From CAIKMD01 sp035552195 (GTDB lineage: Bacteria; Pseudomonadota; Alphaproteobacteria; ATCC43930; CGMCC-115725): DNA of 64,000 nucleotides. Location: positions 75,149 to 139,148 of the forward strand of contig DASZLU010000123.1 in assembly GCA_035552195.1 (NCBI GenBank). Reading direction: 5' to 3'. The stretch's first letter is position 1, and the number at the start of each line of letters is the position of its first letter. A program made the position numbers and the translations under genes. Below, piece by piece: positions 7,833 to 15,623 of this stretch. The notes under the pieces were generated by a model that saw only the letters and a list, made by a program, of their open reading frames with translations, was not told the origin of the DNA and did no database searches.

Positions 7833-8234
7833 TTAGTACTTAATCCCCAACCAGGTATGCGCAGGCTCTGAAATATCGAAGATGATGCCGTGCGGGTCGG
7901 CGTATTTGGTCTCGAGCGCCTGACCGGCGGTCGCCTTGGCGTGGAACTCGCCACCATTCGCTTTGATGCGCTCGTCCATCGCCGCATATTCCGTCGGATC
8001 TTCGATGACGAAGCCGATATGGTCGACGCCGACGACGGCCGTGCCCTGCTGCTTATCGGCATAGCGATCCGCCGAGTACGGCAACAGCGTCACATTCATC
8101 ACGCCGTCCGAGAGGCTGATCGAGCGCGGGCCTTCGCTGTTCTTCGTGAAGCCGAACACCCTCTCGAAGAATTCCGCTTCGCGTTTGATGTCGGGCACGG
8201 TGAGCGCGATGTGCCTGAGTTTCGCTATCGCCAT
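7833..8234 (-). CDS. VOC-family protein (glyoxalase/dioxygenase fold)
   Basis: 133 residues with the paired beta-alpha-beta modules of the vicinal oxygen chelate fold. It opens K-L-R-H-I-A-L-T-V-P-D-I (first metal-ligand His) and has V-D-H-I-G-F-V-I-E-D near residue 70 and Y-A-D-P-H-G-I-I-F-D-I-S near residue 110. Single-domain VOC proteins act as glyoxalases, dioxygenases or resistance proteins; the sequence does not choose. It is downstream of a glutathione S-transferase gene on the same strand, which fits detoxification. A hairpin separates the two. Confidence 0.82.
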   Translation of the reverse strand: MAIAKLRHIALTVPDIKREAEFFERVFGFTKNSEGPRSISLSDGVMNVTLLPYSADRYADKQQGTAVVGVDHIGFVIEDPTEYAAMDERIKANGGEFHAKATAGQALETKYADPHGIIFDISEPAHTWLGIKY

Positions 8235-8250
8235 CTCGTTCCTCCGAATG

Positions 8251-8279
8251 AAGAAGGCCGCTTTTTCGGCGGCCTTCTT
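8251..8279 (-). terminator. Terminator-like hairpin between GST and VOC genes
   Basis: An 11-bp perfect stem (AAGAAGGCCGC at 8251-8261 with GCGGCCTTCTT at 8269-8279; G8269 pairs C8261) with a 7-nt loop lies 4 bases past the GST stop. Neither strand has a convincing T-run after it, so it may attenuate or stabilise the GST message instead of ending it fully. Confidence 0.5.
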
Positions 8280-8283
8280 GCTG

Positions 8284-8976
8284 TTATTCCGCCGCGGCTT
8301 TCGCGGTGTCGACGAATTGCGAGAGCCAGGATTTCCGGCGCTTCAGCCCTTCGCGATACATGCCCTCGAATTCCGCCTCGGGGAAGGAATGCACCGTCGG
8401 CCGCGCCAGCAGCGCCTTGGCCCAGGCCTGGACGCGCGGGAATTTCTCGATCGCGCCGACCTTGCGAACGCGGTCGAGATAATAGTAGCGTTGCAGGAAA
8501 GGCGCGTAGCTCGCATCGACGAGCGAGAATTTCTCGCCGTTGAAGAACGGGCCGCTGCCTTGCGTCGCGAGCGCCTTCTCCAGCCGCTCGAACGCCACGA
8601 ACCCTTTCTCGAGCGCCTTGTTGTAGCCCTCTTCGGTCGGCGCATAGCCGGCGCCGGTCACACTCTCGGCGAAAGTCGGGACGTAATCGGTCCAGGCACG
8701 GTTGATCGCGCGCTGAATCGGGTCCTCAGGATGAAGCCGCGGTTGGATGGTCTCGTCGAGATATTCGGCGATCGCATTCGACTCAAAGAGCGAGATCTTG
8801 TCGTCGAGGCGCAGCACCGGCACTTTCTTGTGCGGCGAGATGGCGAGGAACCAATCCGGCCGATTATCGGGATCGATATGGCGGAATTCGTACTCGATCT
8901 TCTTCTCGCGCAGCACAATCGCCGCGCGTTGAACCCAGGGGCAGGTCTTGAAGCTGACCAGCATGTATTTCGTCAT
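8284..8976 (-). CDS. Glutathione S-transferase family protein
   Basis: 230 residues from the ATG at 8976, supported by GGAGGG at a good distance; the longer open frame upstream is not needed. Thioredoxin-like N-terminal domain with F-K-T-C-P-W-V-Q-R-A (an omega-class-like CPxxQR active site with a catalytic-type cysteine), cis-proline K-V-P-V-L-R and S-L-F-E-S-N-A-I-A-E-Y-L (glutathione-binding E-S). All-helical C-terminal domain. It likely performs thiol transfer or dehalogenation/deglutathionylation typical of Cys-type GSTs. Second GST gene upstream on the same strand; the pair suggests electrophile detoxification. Confidence 0.87.
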   Translation of the reverse strand: MTKYMLVSFKTCPWVQRAAIVLREKKIEYEFRHIDPDNRPDWFLAISPHKKVPVLRLDDKISLFESNAIAEYLDETIQPRLHPEDPIQRAINRAWTDYVPTFAESVTGAGYAPTEEGYNKALEKGFVAFERLEKALATQGSGPFFNGEKFSLVDASYAPFLQRYYYLDRVRKVGAIEKFPRVQAWAKALLARPTVHSFPEAEFEGMYREGLKRRKSWLSQFVDTAKAAAE

Positions 8977-9044
8977 GGGAACATCCCTCCCGTCAGATGG
9001 TCTGGTGAATGATGCCACGCTCGGCGTAAGCACGCAAATAGGCC

Positions 9045-9659
9045 CTATTTGATCATTCCTTCCGCCTTCATCGCCTCGATCACGTGCGGCCGGTGGCGCA
9101 CGCGCTCCTGGAACGCGAGGACGTTGGGATAGGGCGTGAGATCGACTTTCACGATCCGCGCCCAATTGGTGACAGTGAAGAGATAGCCGTCGGCAACAGT
9201 GAATTGCTCGCCCATGAGATAGGGTTTTCCGGCGAGCTTCTCATTCACATAGGTGTAGCGCGCCGCCAGTGCCGCGTGGACGAGTTGCTTGTACTCAGCG
9301 GGGGCGTTCGGATCGAACAGCGGCGTATAGCTTTTGTGCAGCTCCGAAGTGATGAAGTTGAGCCATTCCATCAGATGGTAGCGCGGCATCGTACCGGCGA
9401 TCGGAGCGAGGCCCGAGCCTGGATTCTGATCGGCGATCCATTGCACGATCGCCGGACCTTCGGTCAGAACGTCGCCGTTGTCGAGAACCAGCGTCGGGAC
9501 ATAGCCCTTAGGGTTGTCTTTGCGGATATCGCCGCCCGAAGCCGTCTGCTTGGTCTTGAGATCGGTCTTCTCAAGCGTGAAATCGAGCCCCGCCTCGCGC
9601 AGCGCGATATGTGGCGAGAGCGAGCAGGCGCCGATCGAGTAATAAAGCTTCAGAGTCAT
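9045..9659 (-). CDS. gstA: Beta-class glutathione S-transferase
   Basis: 204 residues that track bacterial beta-class GSTs along the whole length: L-Y-Y-S-I-G-A-C-S-L-S-P-H with the conserved Cys10, N-P-K-G-Y-V-P-T-L with the cis-proline, L-T-E-G-P-A-I-V-Q-W-I-A (glutathione contact), then E-W-L-N-F-I-T-S-E-L-H-K and F-T-V-A-D-G-Y-L-F. The E. coli enzyme has the same landmarks at the same spacing. Cytoplasmic, conjugating electrophiles to glutathione or reducing peroxides. Upstream of the other GST gene, 68 bases apart. Confidence 0.93.
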   Translation of the reverse strand: MTLKLYYSIGACSLSPHIALREAGLDFTLEKTDLKTKQTASGGDIRKDNPKGYVPTLVLDNGDVLTEGPAIVQWIADQNPGSGLAPIAGTMPRYHLMEWLNFITSELHKSYTPLFDPNAPAEYKQLVHAALAARYTYVNEKLAGKPYLMGEQFTVADGYLFTVTNWARIVKVDLTPYPNVLAFQERVRHRPHVIEAMKAEGMIK

Positions 9660-9675
9660 ACCGGCTTCGCTCCGA

Positions 9676-10569
9676 TCAGGGCTTCAGATCGCGTGTCGTG
9701 TCGTCGAAGAGCTCGTCGACGGTGAATGGCCGCGGGATGAGCTTTTGCTTGTAGGAATAATCGATGATGCGTTCGAGCGATTGGCGGCATGCATCGATGC
9801 CGAAGCGGATGCCCGCCGCCATCTCTGTCCCCGGTTGCACGCCTTGCTTGGCGCTTTCGACCATCATGCGAAAAATCTCGCGCACGACATCCGGCTGCTC
9901 TTTCGAGATCGATTGCCGCACGACGTACATGTGATTGATCGGCACGCCGCCGTTCTTGTCGGCATAGCGCTTGTTGGCGGCTTCGTGATCGGCGACGAGG
10001 TATTTGAGCCGCGGGTCGGGGATCGTGTCGCCGACGATCGCGGCGACGGTCTCACCTTCGATCACCATCTTCGGAATGCTCTTGTCGTCGGCGACGCGCA
10101 CGACCATGCCCGGCGGATCCTGGTATTCGGCGAGATGCGGATCCTCGGTGGTGACCCAGGTGATGCCGTTGACGTCGACGCCGTAATCTTCCTGCAGGAT
10201 GCCGCGCACCCAGGCGCCAGTCGTCTGCGTATAGGCGCGCACGCCGACTTTCTTGCCGGCGATGTCCTTGGGCGTCATCGTCCCACGCTCGCCGTCATAG
10301 GCGATGGTCTGCAATTGGCCGCGCGACACCGCGACCGCCGGCATCAGCACATAGGGCTTGCCATAGGTCTTGGCCTGGAGGAACGTGACGATGGCGAGCT
10401 CGCTGACATCGTATTTCGCCTCGCGTACCACCGCCTTAAAGTGCTGATTCGCGACCTTCACGTCGACGAAATCGAGATTGACCAGCGACGACGTCACCTT
10501 GCCGCTCTTCAGCGGCTGCGTGTTCGGATAATTCCCCGTCATCAAGCTGAGCCTTGGCGCGTCGGCCAT
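9676..10569 (-). CDS. 4,5-dihydroxyphthalate decarboxylase-like / NMT1-type periplasmic-binding-fold protein
   Basis: About 297 residues from the second of two adjacent ATGs (10569; GGAGGG lies about 7 bases upstream). No signal peptide, so cytoplasmic. The course of the sequence (Y-D-V-S-E-L-A-I-V-T-F-L, P-A-V-A-V-S-R-G-Q, K-K-V-G-V-R-A-Y-T-Q-T-T-G-A-W-V-R-G-I-L-Q-E-D-Y-G) matches the 4,5-dihydroxyphthalate decarboxylase family, which shares the type 2 binding-protein fold with NMT1/THI5. Either an aromatic decarboxylase or a soluble binding protein; the lack of a leader argues for an enzyme. It lies upstream of the two GST genes on the same strand, possibly one aromatic/xenobiotic operon. 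Confidence 0.7.
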   Translation of the reverse strand: MADAPRLSLMTGNYPNTQPLKSGKVTSSLVNLDFVDVKVANQHFKAVVREAKYDVSELAIVTFLQAKTYGKPYVLMPAVAVSRGQLQTIAYDGERGTMTPKDIAGKKVGVRAYTQTTGAWVRGILQEDYGVDVNGITWVTTEDPHLAEYQDPPGMVVRVADDKSIPKMVIEGETVAAIVGDTIPDPRLKYLVADHEAANKRYADKNGGVPINHMYVVRQSISKEQPDVVREIFRMMVESAKQGVQPGTEMAAGIRFGIDACRQSLERIIDYSYKQKLIPRPFTVDELFDDTTRDLKP

Positions 10570-10641
10570 CATATCCCTCCGTTTTTGCTGCGGAGGAAAA
10601 TACAAGCCGGGGCGAGAGAGGGGAAGCTCAGGTCCCGAACA

Positions 10642-11211
10642 CTAGACGAGGGGAAGCTGAGCTACCGACAGCGTGGGCAGCACCGGACGCGTGCCGGCGT
10701 AGCGGCCTTCATGATCGAGCAACCAGCGTTTGCGCGGCAAGCCGCTGCCGAAACCGGTTAGCGACCCGTTCGCGCCGATCACGCGATGGCACGGCACGAC
10801 GATCGGGATCGGATTCGAGCCATTCGCAAGTCCGACCGCGCGAGAGGCCGTCGGCCGGCCGAGTTTCTCCGCGAGCCCGCCATAGCTCAGCGTCTGCCCG
10901 GCCGGGATGCGGCGCAGCCCGGCCCAAACCAGGCGCTGGAACTCGGTGCCGATTTTCGCAGTCTCGAGTGCGGCGACGGCATCGAGCTCGCCCTCGAAAT
11001 AAGCCTGCAACGCGCGCCGCACCCGCGTCGGTTTCGTCGTGTCGCGCAGTTCGAAACCTTCGGCGCCGTGATAACGCGTTAGCAGCTTCTCGAAGCGCGA
11101 CCGGTGGTCTTCCCATTCCAAGCCGCGCAGGCGTTGATCCGCGTCGGTCGCGATCAACAGTAGGCCAATCGGCGTATCCATGCGGTCGAGAGAGAAAATC
11201 GGTTTTGTCAT
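10642..11211 (-). CDS. ogt: Methylated-DNA--[protein]-cysteine S-methyltransferase
   Basis: 189 residues. The suicide active site is I-V-V-P-C-H-R-V-I-G near residue 145, preceded by the DNA-binding helix P-T-A-S-R-A-V-G-L-A-N-G-S-N-P and by P-A-G-Q-T-L-S-Y-G-G-L-A. It transfers the methyl group from O6-methylguanine to its own cysteine. The ATG at 11211 has AAGGAG about 10 bases upstream; a much longer open frame continues upstream but is antisense to the alkA gene and is not coding. Divergent from the Ada-AlkA fusion gene across a long dyad, so the two are probably co-regulated by alkylation damage. Confidence 0.95.
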   Translation of the reverse strand: MTKPIFSLDRMDTPIGLLLIATDADQRLRGLEWEDHRSRFEKLLTRYHGAEGFELRDTTKPTRVRRALQAYFEGELDAVAALETAKIGTEFQRLVWAGLRRIPAGQTLSYGGLAEKLGRPTASRAVGLANGSNPIPIVVPCHRVIGANGSLTGFGSGLPRKRWLLDHEGRYAGTRPVLPTLSVAQLPLV

Positions 11212-11267
11212 CGCTATCCGCTCCTTCTTTGGAAGCGAGATATGGTCCCGCCACCTCCCCGCGGCTG

Positions 11268-11316
11268 GCGGTTTTCGGACATCGACAACCTGGTTTTGAC
11301 GATGTCCGAAAACCGC
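11268..11316. promoter_or_regulatory. Perfect 17-bp inverted repeat between ogt and the ada-alkA fusion gene
   Basis: GCGGTTTTCGGACATCG (11268-11284) and its exact reverse complement (11300-11316) flank a 15-base spacer that contains a smaller dyad AACC-T-GGTT (11287-11295). The element sits midway in the 141-base divergent promoter region. It can be a large operator, a cruciform or mobile palindrome, or a hairpin in either leader. No E. coli-type Ada box is seen beside it. Confidence 0.7.
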
Positions 11317-11352
11317 TAGACTCGGACCCCTCCTCGCCCCACCTATAGGGGC

Positions 11353-12819
11353 ATGGAATTCAACCCTACCGATCTCGATCACGATGCCTGCTATCGCGCC
11401 GTTGCGCAACGCGACCCGCGTTTCGATGGCCGATTCTTCACTGGCGTGAAAACCACCGGCATCTACTGCCGGCCGATCTGTCCGGCGCGGACGCCGCAAA
11501 AAAAGAACGTGACCTTCTTTCCGTCCGCCGCCGCGGCACAGGAAGCCGGCTTCCGCCCCTGCCTGCGCTGCCGGCCGGAGACCGCGCCTGACCTCGGCGC
11601 GTGGCGCGGCACCTCCAACACCGTGTCGCGCGCCCTGGCGCTGATCGAAATCGGCGCCCTTGATGAGGCCGGGCTCGAGACCTTCGCCGAGCGGCTCGGT
11701 ATCGGCGAGCGGCATCTGCGGCGGCTGTTCCAGCAGCATCTTGGCGCCTCCCCCGTCGCCGTCGCGCAAACCCGCCGCGTGTTGCTCGCCAAGCAACTCA
11801 TCCACGAGACAAAGCTGCCGATGGCGGAGATCGCTTTCGCGGCCGGCTTCGGCAGCATCCGCCGCTTCAACGAGACGTTCCAGACGCTGTTCGGGCGCGC
11901 GCCGCGCGATTTGCGGCGCTCCAGTGCGGAAGATGTGCCGGCGGGACCCGCCGGCGAGATCACGCTGCTGCTGCGCTATCACCCGCCTTACGATTGGCCG
12001 ACGGTGCTCGCATTTCTGCGCCAGCGCGCCATCACCGGCGCTGAAATCGTCACCGAGGATCGTTACAGCCGCACCATCGCGCTCGATGGCGCGCAAGGCA
12101 CCGTGACGGTCGAGCACGCGCCCGAAGCGAATGCGCTGCGCGCCACCGTGCGCTTTCCGAAACTCGCCTCGCTGCCGGCAATCATCGCCCGGTTGCGGCG
12201 CGTTTTCGATCTCGGCGCCGATCCGGTCGCCATTGCGGCGCATCTCGCGCAAGACCCCGTCCTGTCGCCGCTCGTCAAAGCGCGGCCGGGCTTGCGCGTG
12301 CCCGGCAATTGGGATGGTTTCGAATTGGCGATCCGTGCCGTGCTGGGCCAGCAGATCACGGTGGTCGCAGCGCGCGGCCTCGCCGGCAAGCTTGTCGCGA
12401 AATATGGCAAGCCCCTGCGGCATCCCGAAGGCGCTCTGACCCATGTTTTCCCCGAAGCGAAAGCCCTGGCGAAAGCCGACCTCGCCACGCTCGGCATGCC
12501 GCGCAGCCGTGCCGCGACGCTCTCCGCCGTCGCGAAAAGTGCGATCGCGCAACCGCAACTTTTCGAGGCGACCGGCGATCTCGAAGAGGCGATCGAGCGG
12601 CTCTGCGCGATCCGCGGTGTCGGCGAATGGACGGCGCACTACATCGCCCTGCGGCAATTACGCGAACCCGATGCTTTCCCCGCCAGCGATATCGCTTTGA
12701 TGCGCGCCATCGCGAAACACGAAGGCCGCAGCTTCTCCGCCGCCGAACTCTTGAGCCGCGCCGATCCGTGGCGGCCTTGGCGCGCCTATGCGGCGCAACA
12801 CCTCTGGTCGGCGGCGTAA
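11353..12819 (+). CDS. alkA: Ada sensor - AraC HTH - AlkA fusion (DNA-3-methyladenine glycosylase II)
   Basis: 488 residues, three modules. Residues about 10-75 are the Ada zinc domain: G-I-Y-C-R-P-I-C-P-A-R (the first cysteine matches the methyl-phosphotriester acceptor Cys38 of Ada) and C-L-R-C-R-P-E completing four cysteines. Residues about 95-190 are an AraC-type HTH (G-I-G-E-R-H-L-R-R-L-F, A-F-A-A-G-F-G-S-I-R-R-F-N). Residues about 200-488 are AlkA: N-terminal domain, then the helix-hairpin-helix with A-I-R-G-V-G-E-W-T-A-H-Y and the downstream catalytic Asp in F-P-A-S-D-I-A-L. So the alkylation sensor, the transcription factor and the base-excision glycosylase are one chain, while the O6-methylguanine transferase is separate (ogt). 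Confidence 0.93.
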   Translation: MEFNPTDLDHDACYRAVAQRDPRFDGRFFTGVKTTGIYCRPICPARTPQKKNVTFFPSAAAAQEAGFRPCLRCRPETAPDLGAWRGTSNTVSRALALIEIGALDEAGLETFAERLGIGERHLRRLFQQHLGASPVAVAQTRRVLLAKQLIHETKLPMAEIAFAAGFGSIRRFNETFQTLFGRAPRDLRRSSAEDVPAGPAGEITLLLRYHPPYDWPTVLAFLRQRAITGAEIVTEDRYSRTIALDGAQGTVTVEHAPEANALRATVRFPKLASLPAIIARLRRVFDLGADPVAIAAHLAQDPVLSPLVKARPGLRVPGNWDGFELAIRAVLGQQITVVAARGLAGKLVAKYGKPLRHPEGALTHVFPEAKALAKADLATLGMPRSRAATLSAVAKSAIAQPQLFEATGDLEEAIERLCAIRGVGEWTAHYIALRQLREPDAFPASDIALMRAIAKHEGRSFSAAELLSRADPWRPWRAYAAQHLWSAA

Positions 12820-12872
12820 CCCTGCTTCCGGCGCGATGATATGGGCATGCGTGTCGAACGCAGCCGTCGATC

Positions 12873-13154
12873 TCACTCCGCCCGGGGCGCCGGGTCGAAG
12901 TATCGTTCATCGACGTAGCACCAGCCCCAATCCTCGCCGCGCTGGAAGCTCTTCATCATTGCATGTTGGGTGGCGTGGAAATGCTTGGTCGCGTGCTTGC
13001 CTGGCGATTGATCACAGCAACCGACATGACCGCAAACCAGGCACATCCGAAGATGGACCCAACGGCCATGCGTCTGCAGGCACTCCTCGCAGCCTTGCGG
13101 CGTACGCGGCACGACGTCGTGGATTTGGTCAAAATGGCTGCAGCGTTCGGCCAA
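12873..13154 (-). CDS. UBP-type zinc finger protein
   Basis: About 93 residues if started at the TTG at 13154, which is preceded by GGGAGG; an ATG at 13193 would add 13 residues that other members of this family do not have. The ZnF-UBP pattern is clear: C-S-H-F-D-Q-I, C-E-E-C-L, M-C-L-V-C-G-H-V-G-C-C-D, H-A-T-K-H-F-H-A-T-Q-H, and the aromatic tail W-G-W-C-Y-V-D. In eukaryotes this finger binds free ubiquitin C-termini; bacterial stand-alone versions are uncharacterised. It is divergent from a cNMP-domain flavoprotein, with about 83 bases between starts, hinting at a joint role in redox or thiol sensing (inference). Confidence 0.85.
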   Translation of the reverse strand: MAERCSHFDQIHDVVPRTPQGCEECLQTHGRWVHLRMCLVCGHVGCCDQSPGKHATKHFHATQHAMMKSFQRGEDWGWCYVDERYFDPAPRAE

Positions 13155-13237
13155 AGCGTGCCTCCCTTTCGAAAGAACCGCGGTTCGTGGCATTCTGGAT
13201 CGGGCGCGACCGCTTCACAACCGCGCTGGAGGCGACC

Positions 13238-14914
13238 ATGGCGATCATCGATACCCGCCGCGACCAGATGTACCCGGTACTCGACACGGCGCAGATCGCG
13301 ACGGCCAGCCGCTTCGCCAGCGGCCCGGCGCAAGATTTCGCGCCCGGTGAGTCGGTCTTCACGATCGAGGCCTCTGCCGGTCCAAGTTGGCTGGTGCTGA
13401 AAGGTTCCATCGATGTCACACGGCGCGACGGTCTTAACGGCAGCGTGCCGGTAATGACCGAACTGCCGGGCCAATTCTCAGGCGAGATCAGCCAGCTCAG
13501 CGGTCGCGGTTCGCTCGCCGAGGGTCATGCCGGCGCCGCAGGCTGCACTGCCCTGCCTTTCGACCCCGCACATCTGCGCGCATTGCTCATCGGCTCGGCC
13601 GAGCTCGGCGAGATCGTGATGCGCGCGTTCATCCTGCGCCGCGTCGCGCTGCTTGAAGCCGGGGAGTCGGGCGCGGTGCTGGTCGGTCGGCCCGGCATGC
13701 CGGATCTTGTGCGGCTGCAGAATTTCCTTCGCCGCAACTCCTACCCCTTTACCGTGCTCGATGCGAGCGATGACGATAAAGGCCGCGCGCTCGTCGAGCG
13801 GCTCGGCGTGCGGCCCGAGGAGCTGCCGCTTCTCGTCTGCCCGAAAGGCGGCTTGCTGCGTCGCCCGAGCGATGCCGAGACCGGTGCGTTTCTTGGCATC
13901 ACGCCGAAGATCGACACCGCGCGACTCTACGATGTCGCTGTCGTCGGCGCGGGACCCGCCGGATTGGCGACGGCGGTTTACGGCGCATCGGAAGGTCTGT
14001 CGGTGATCGTGCTCGATCAACGTGCTTTCGGCGGCCAGGCCGGCGCGTCGGCGCGGATCGAGAATTATCTCGGCTTCCCGACCGGCATCTCCGGTCTCGC
14101 CCTCACCGCCCGCGCGTTCAACCAAGCGCTGAAATTCGGCGCCGAGCTGGCAATCCCCGTCGAGGTCGCAAAACTCAATTGCGATGACCGCCTGAAAGAT
14201 CCAAGTGCGCCGGTGCTCCTGCATCTCGCGCATGGTGAGACGCTTCGGGCCCGCACCGTGGTCATCGCTTCCGGCGCGCGCTATCGCCCGCTTGACGTGC
14301 CGAACCTCGCGCAATTCGAAAGCGCCGGTATCTCCTATTGGGCTTCGGCGATCGAAGCAAAACTCTGCGAAGGCGAAGAGATCGCTTTGGTCGGCGCCGG
14401 CAATTCTGCCGGCCAGGCGACGGTGTACCTCGCCCCGCATGTGAGGAAGCTGCACCTCGTGGTGCGCGGCAAGGGCTTAGAGGCGTCGATGTCGCGCTAT
14501 CTCATCGATCGCATCACCGCACTGCCCAATGTCGAGCTCCATACCGGCTGCGAGATCGTCGCGCTCGCCGGCGACACGACAACCGGCCTCACCGGTGCGA
14601 CCTTCCGCCATCGCGCCGGCGGCGACACCGTCGAGCGTGCGCTGCGCCATGTGTTCCTGTTCATCGGCGCCGATCCCAATGGCGACTGGCTGCGCGGCTG
14701 CGTTGATATCGACAACAAGGGGTTCATCGTCACCGGCGCCGCGTGCAAGGAGGGCACGATGCGCCTGCCGCTCGAAACCAGCTTGCCAGGCGTTTTCGCC
14801 ATCGGCGATGTGCGCGCTGGATCAACCAAGCGCGTCGCCGCCGCGGTCGGCGAAGGCGCCGCGGCCGTCGCGCAGATTCACAGCGTGCTGGGCGGGGTCG
14901 TCTCGCGCGCCTGA
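13238..14914 (+). CDS. cNMP-binding domain - thioredoxin reductase-like FAD-dependent oxidoreductase
   Basis: 558 residues from the ATG at 13238 (GGAGG 7 bases upstream). Residues 10-130 form a cyclic-nucleotide-binding-type beta barrel; about 135-215 a glutaredoxin/thioredoxin-like segment (L-Q-N-F-L-R-R-N-S-Y-P-F-T-V-L-D); from about 225 a TrxR-type flavoprotein with FAD motif V-V-G-A-G-P-A-G-L-A, G-G-Q-A-G-A-S, the NADPH loop V-G-A-G-N-S-A-G-Q-A and the terminal G-D-V-R-A-G-S-T-K-R-V. The redox CxxC of true thioredoxin reductases is replaced (Y-W-A-S-A-I-E-A-K-L-C keeps only one Cys), so it cannot reduce thioredoxin in the classical way. Partner gene: the divergent UBP zinc finger. Confidence 0.9.
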   Translation: MAIIDTRRDQMYPVLDTAQIATASRFASGPAQDFAPGESVFTIEASAGPSWLVLKGSIDVTRRDGLNGSVPVMTELPGQFSGEISQLSGRGSLAEGHAGAAGCTALPFDPAHLRALLIGSAELGEIVMRAFILRRVALLEAGESGAVLVGRPGMPDLVRLQNFLRRNSYPFTVLDASDDDKGRALVERLGVRPEELPLLVCPKGGLLRRPSDAETGAFLGITPKIDTARLYDVAVVGAGPAGLATAVYGASEGLSVIVLDQRAFGGQAGASARIENYLGFPTGISGLALTARAFNQALKFGAELAIPVEVAKLNCDDRLKDPSAPVLLHLAHGETLRARTVVIASGARYRPLDVPNLAQFESAGISYWASAIEAKLCEGEEIALVGAGNSAGQATVYLAPHVRKLHLVVRGKGLEASMSRYLIDRITALPNVELHTGCEIVALAGDTTTGLTGATFRHRAGGDTVERALRHVFLFIGADPNGDWLRGCVDIDNKGFIVTGAACKEGTMRLPLETSLPGVFAIGDVRAGSTKRVAAAVGEGAAAVAQIHSVLGGVVSRA

Positions 14915-14933
14915 GCGGCGCGAGACGATGCGC

Positions 14934-15434
14934 TCAGAACTCCTTGCCGATCATCTGATCGATCGAAGCCTTGCCGCCGCCGCCGAAGAGGAAAGCGAGG
15001 CAACAAAGGCCGAGCAACATCTCGAACTCGAAGCCGCCGGCCGAGAGACCGGGGAAGCCCGGCTGTATCGCCGTCGGCGCGAAGGCAATGATACCGTTCG
15101 CCCACTTGATGACGAATACGATGATCGTGAATTCGACGACCAGTGCGGCAGAGACCAGCCGCGTGAAGAGTCCGATCGCGAGCAGCGTGCCGCCGCCGCA
15201 TTCGACACACGCGACGATCCAAGCCCAAAGCAGCGCTGGCTCCAGATGGAGCTTCCCGGCGAGAAACCCCGACAGACCGGCCGCGCCGCCGGCGAACACT
15301 TTCGGAAAGCCGTGGCGCACGATGACGGCGCCGACAACGAAGCGAATGAAAGAATAGGAATAGGGCGCGAGCGAGGCGTAAAGCGGACGCAGGGCCGGGA
15401 TATAAGCACGAGGTTCGGTGCTAGCGACGGTCAT
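14934..15434 (-). CDS. DoxX-family membrane protein
   Basis: 166 residues with four membrane helices. It has the DoxX landmarks R-F-V-V-G-A-V-I-V-R-H-G-F-P-K-V-F, C-V-E-C-G-G-G-T-L-L-A-I-G-L-F-T-R and the final helix F-E-M-L-L-G-L-C-C-L-A-F-L-F-G-G-G-G. DoxX proteins are quinone- or redox-linked membrane proteins, in mycobacteria part of an oxidoreductase complex with SodA. Ends 19 bases from the convergent flavoprotein gene. Confidence 0.87.
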   Translation of the reverse strand: MTVASTEPRAYIPALRPLYASLAPYSYSFIRFVVGAVIVRHGFPKVFAGGAAGLSGFLAGKLHLEPALLWAWIVACVECGGGTLLAIGLFTRLVSAALVVEFTIIVFVIKWANGIIAFAPTAIQPGFPGLSAGGFEFEMLLGLCCLAFLFGGGGKASIDQMIGKEF

Positions 15435-15623
15435 GACGTTCCCCCTGTTGTTCCGTTGTGAAAAGGTGCTTGAGGCTCACCGGAATTATAGAGCACAGGC
15501 GGGGCGCAACGTCCGATCACAAATGCGTAAATGTTCGATTTGGCCCAGGCGACTCGTGCTTGCTCGGCACCGGGCGGGAGTTGTAGAGGTGGGCAAACGT
15601 CGTCCATCCGAGGGAGGAAGATC

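Noticed and set aside
11212..11352. E. coli-type Ada box in the ogt/alkA promoter region
   Set aside because: No AATT/GCGCAA pair at the right spacing; only the large dyad is present.
10642..12657. 671-codon minus-strand frame from ogt through alkA
   Set aside because: Only the part to 11211 is Ogt. The rest is antisense to the Ada-AlkA fusion and crosses its promoter dyad.
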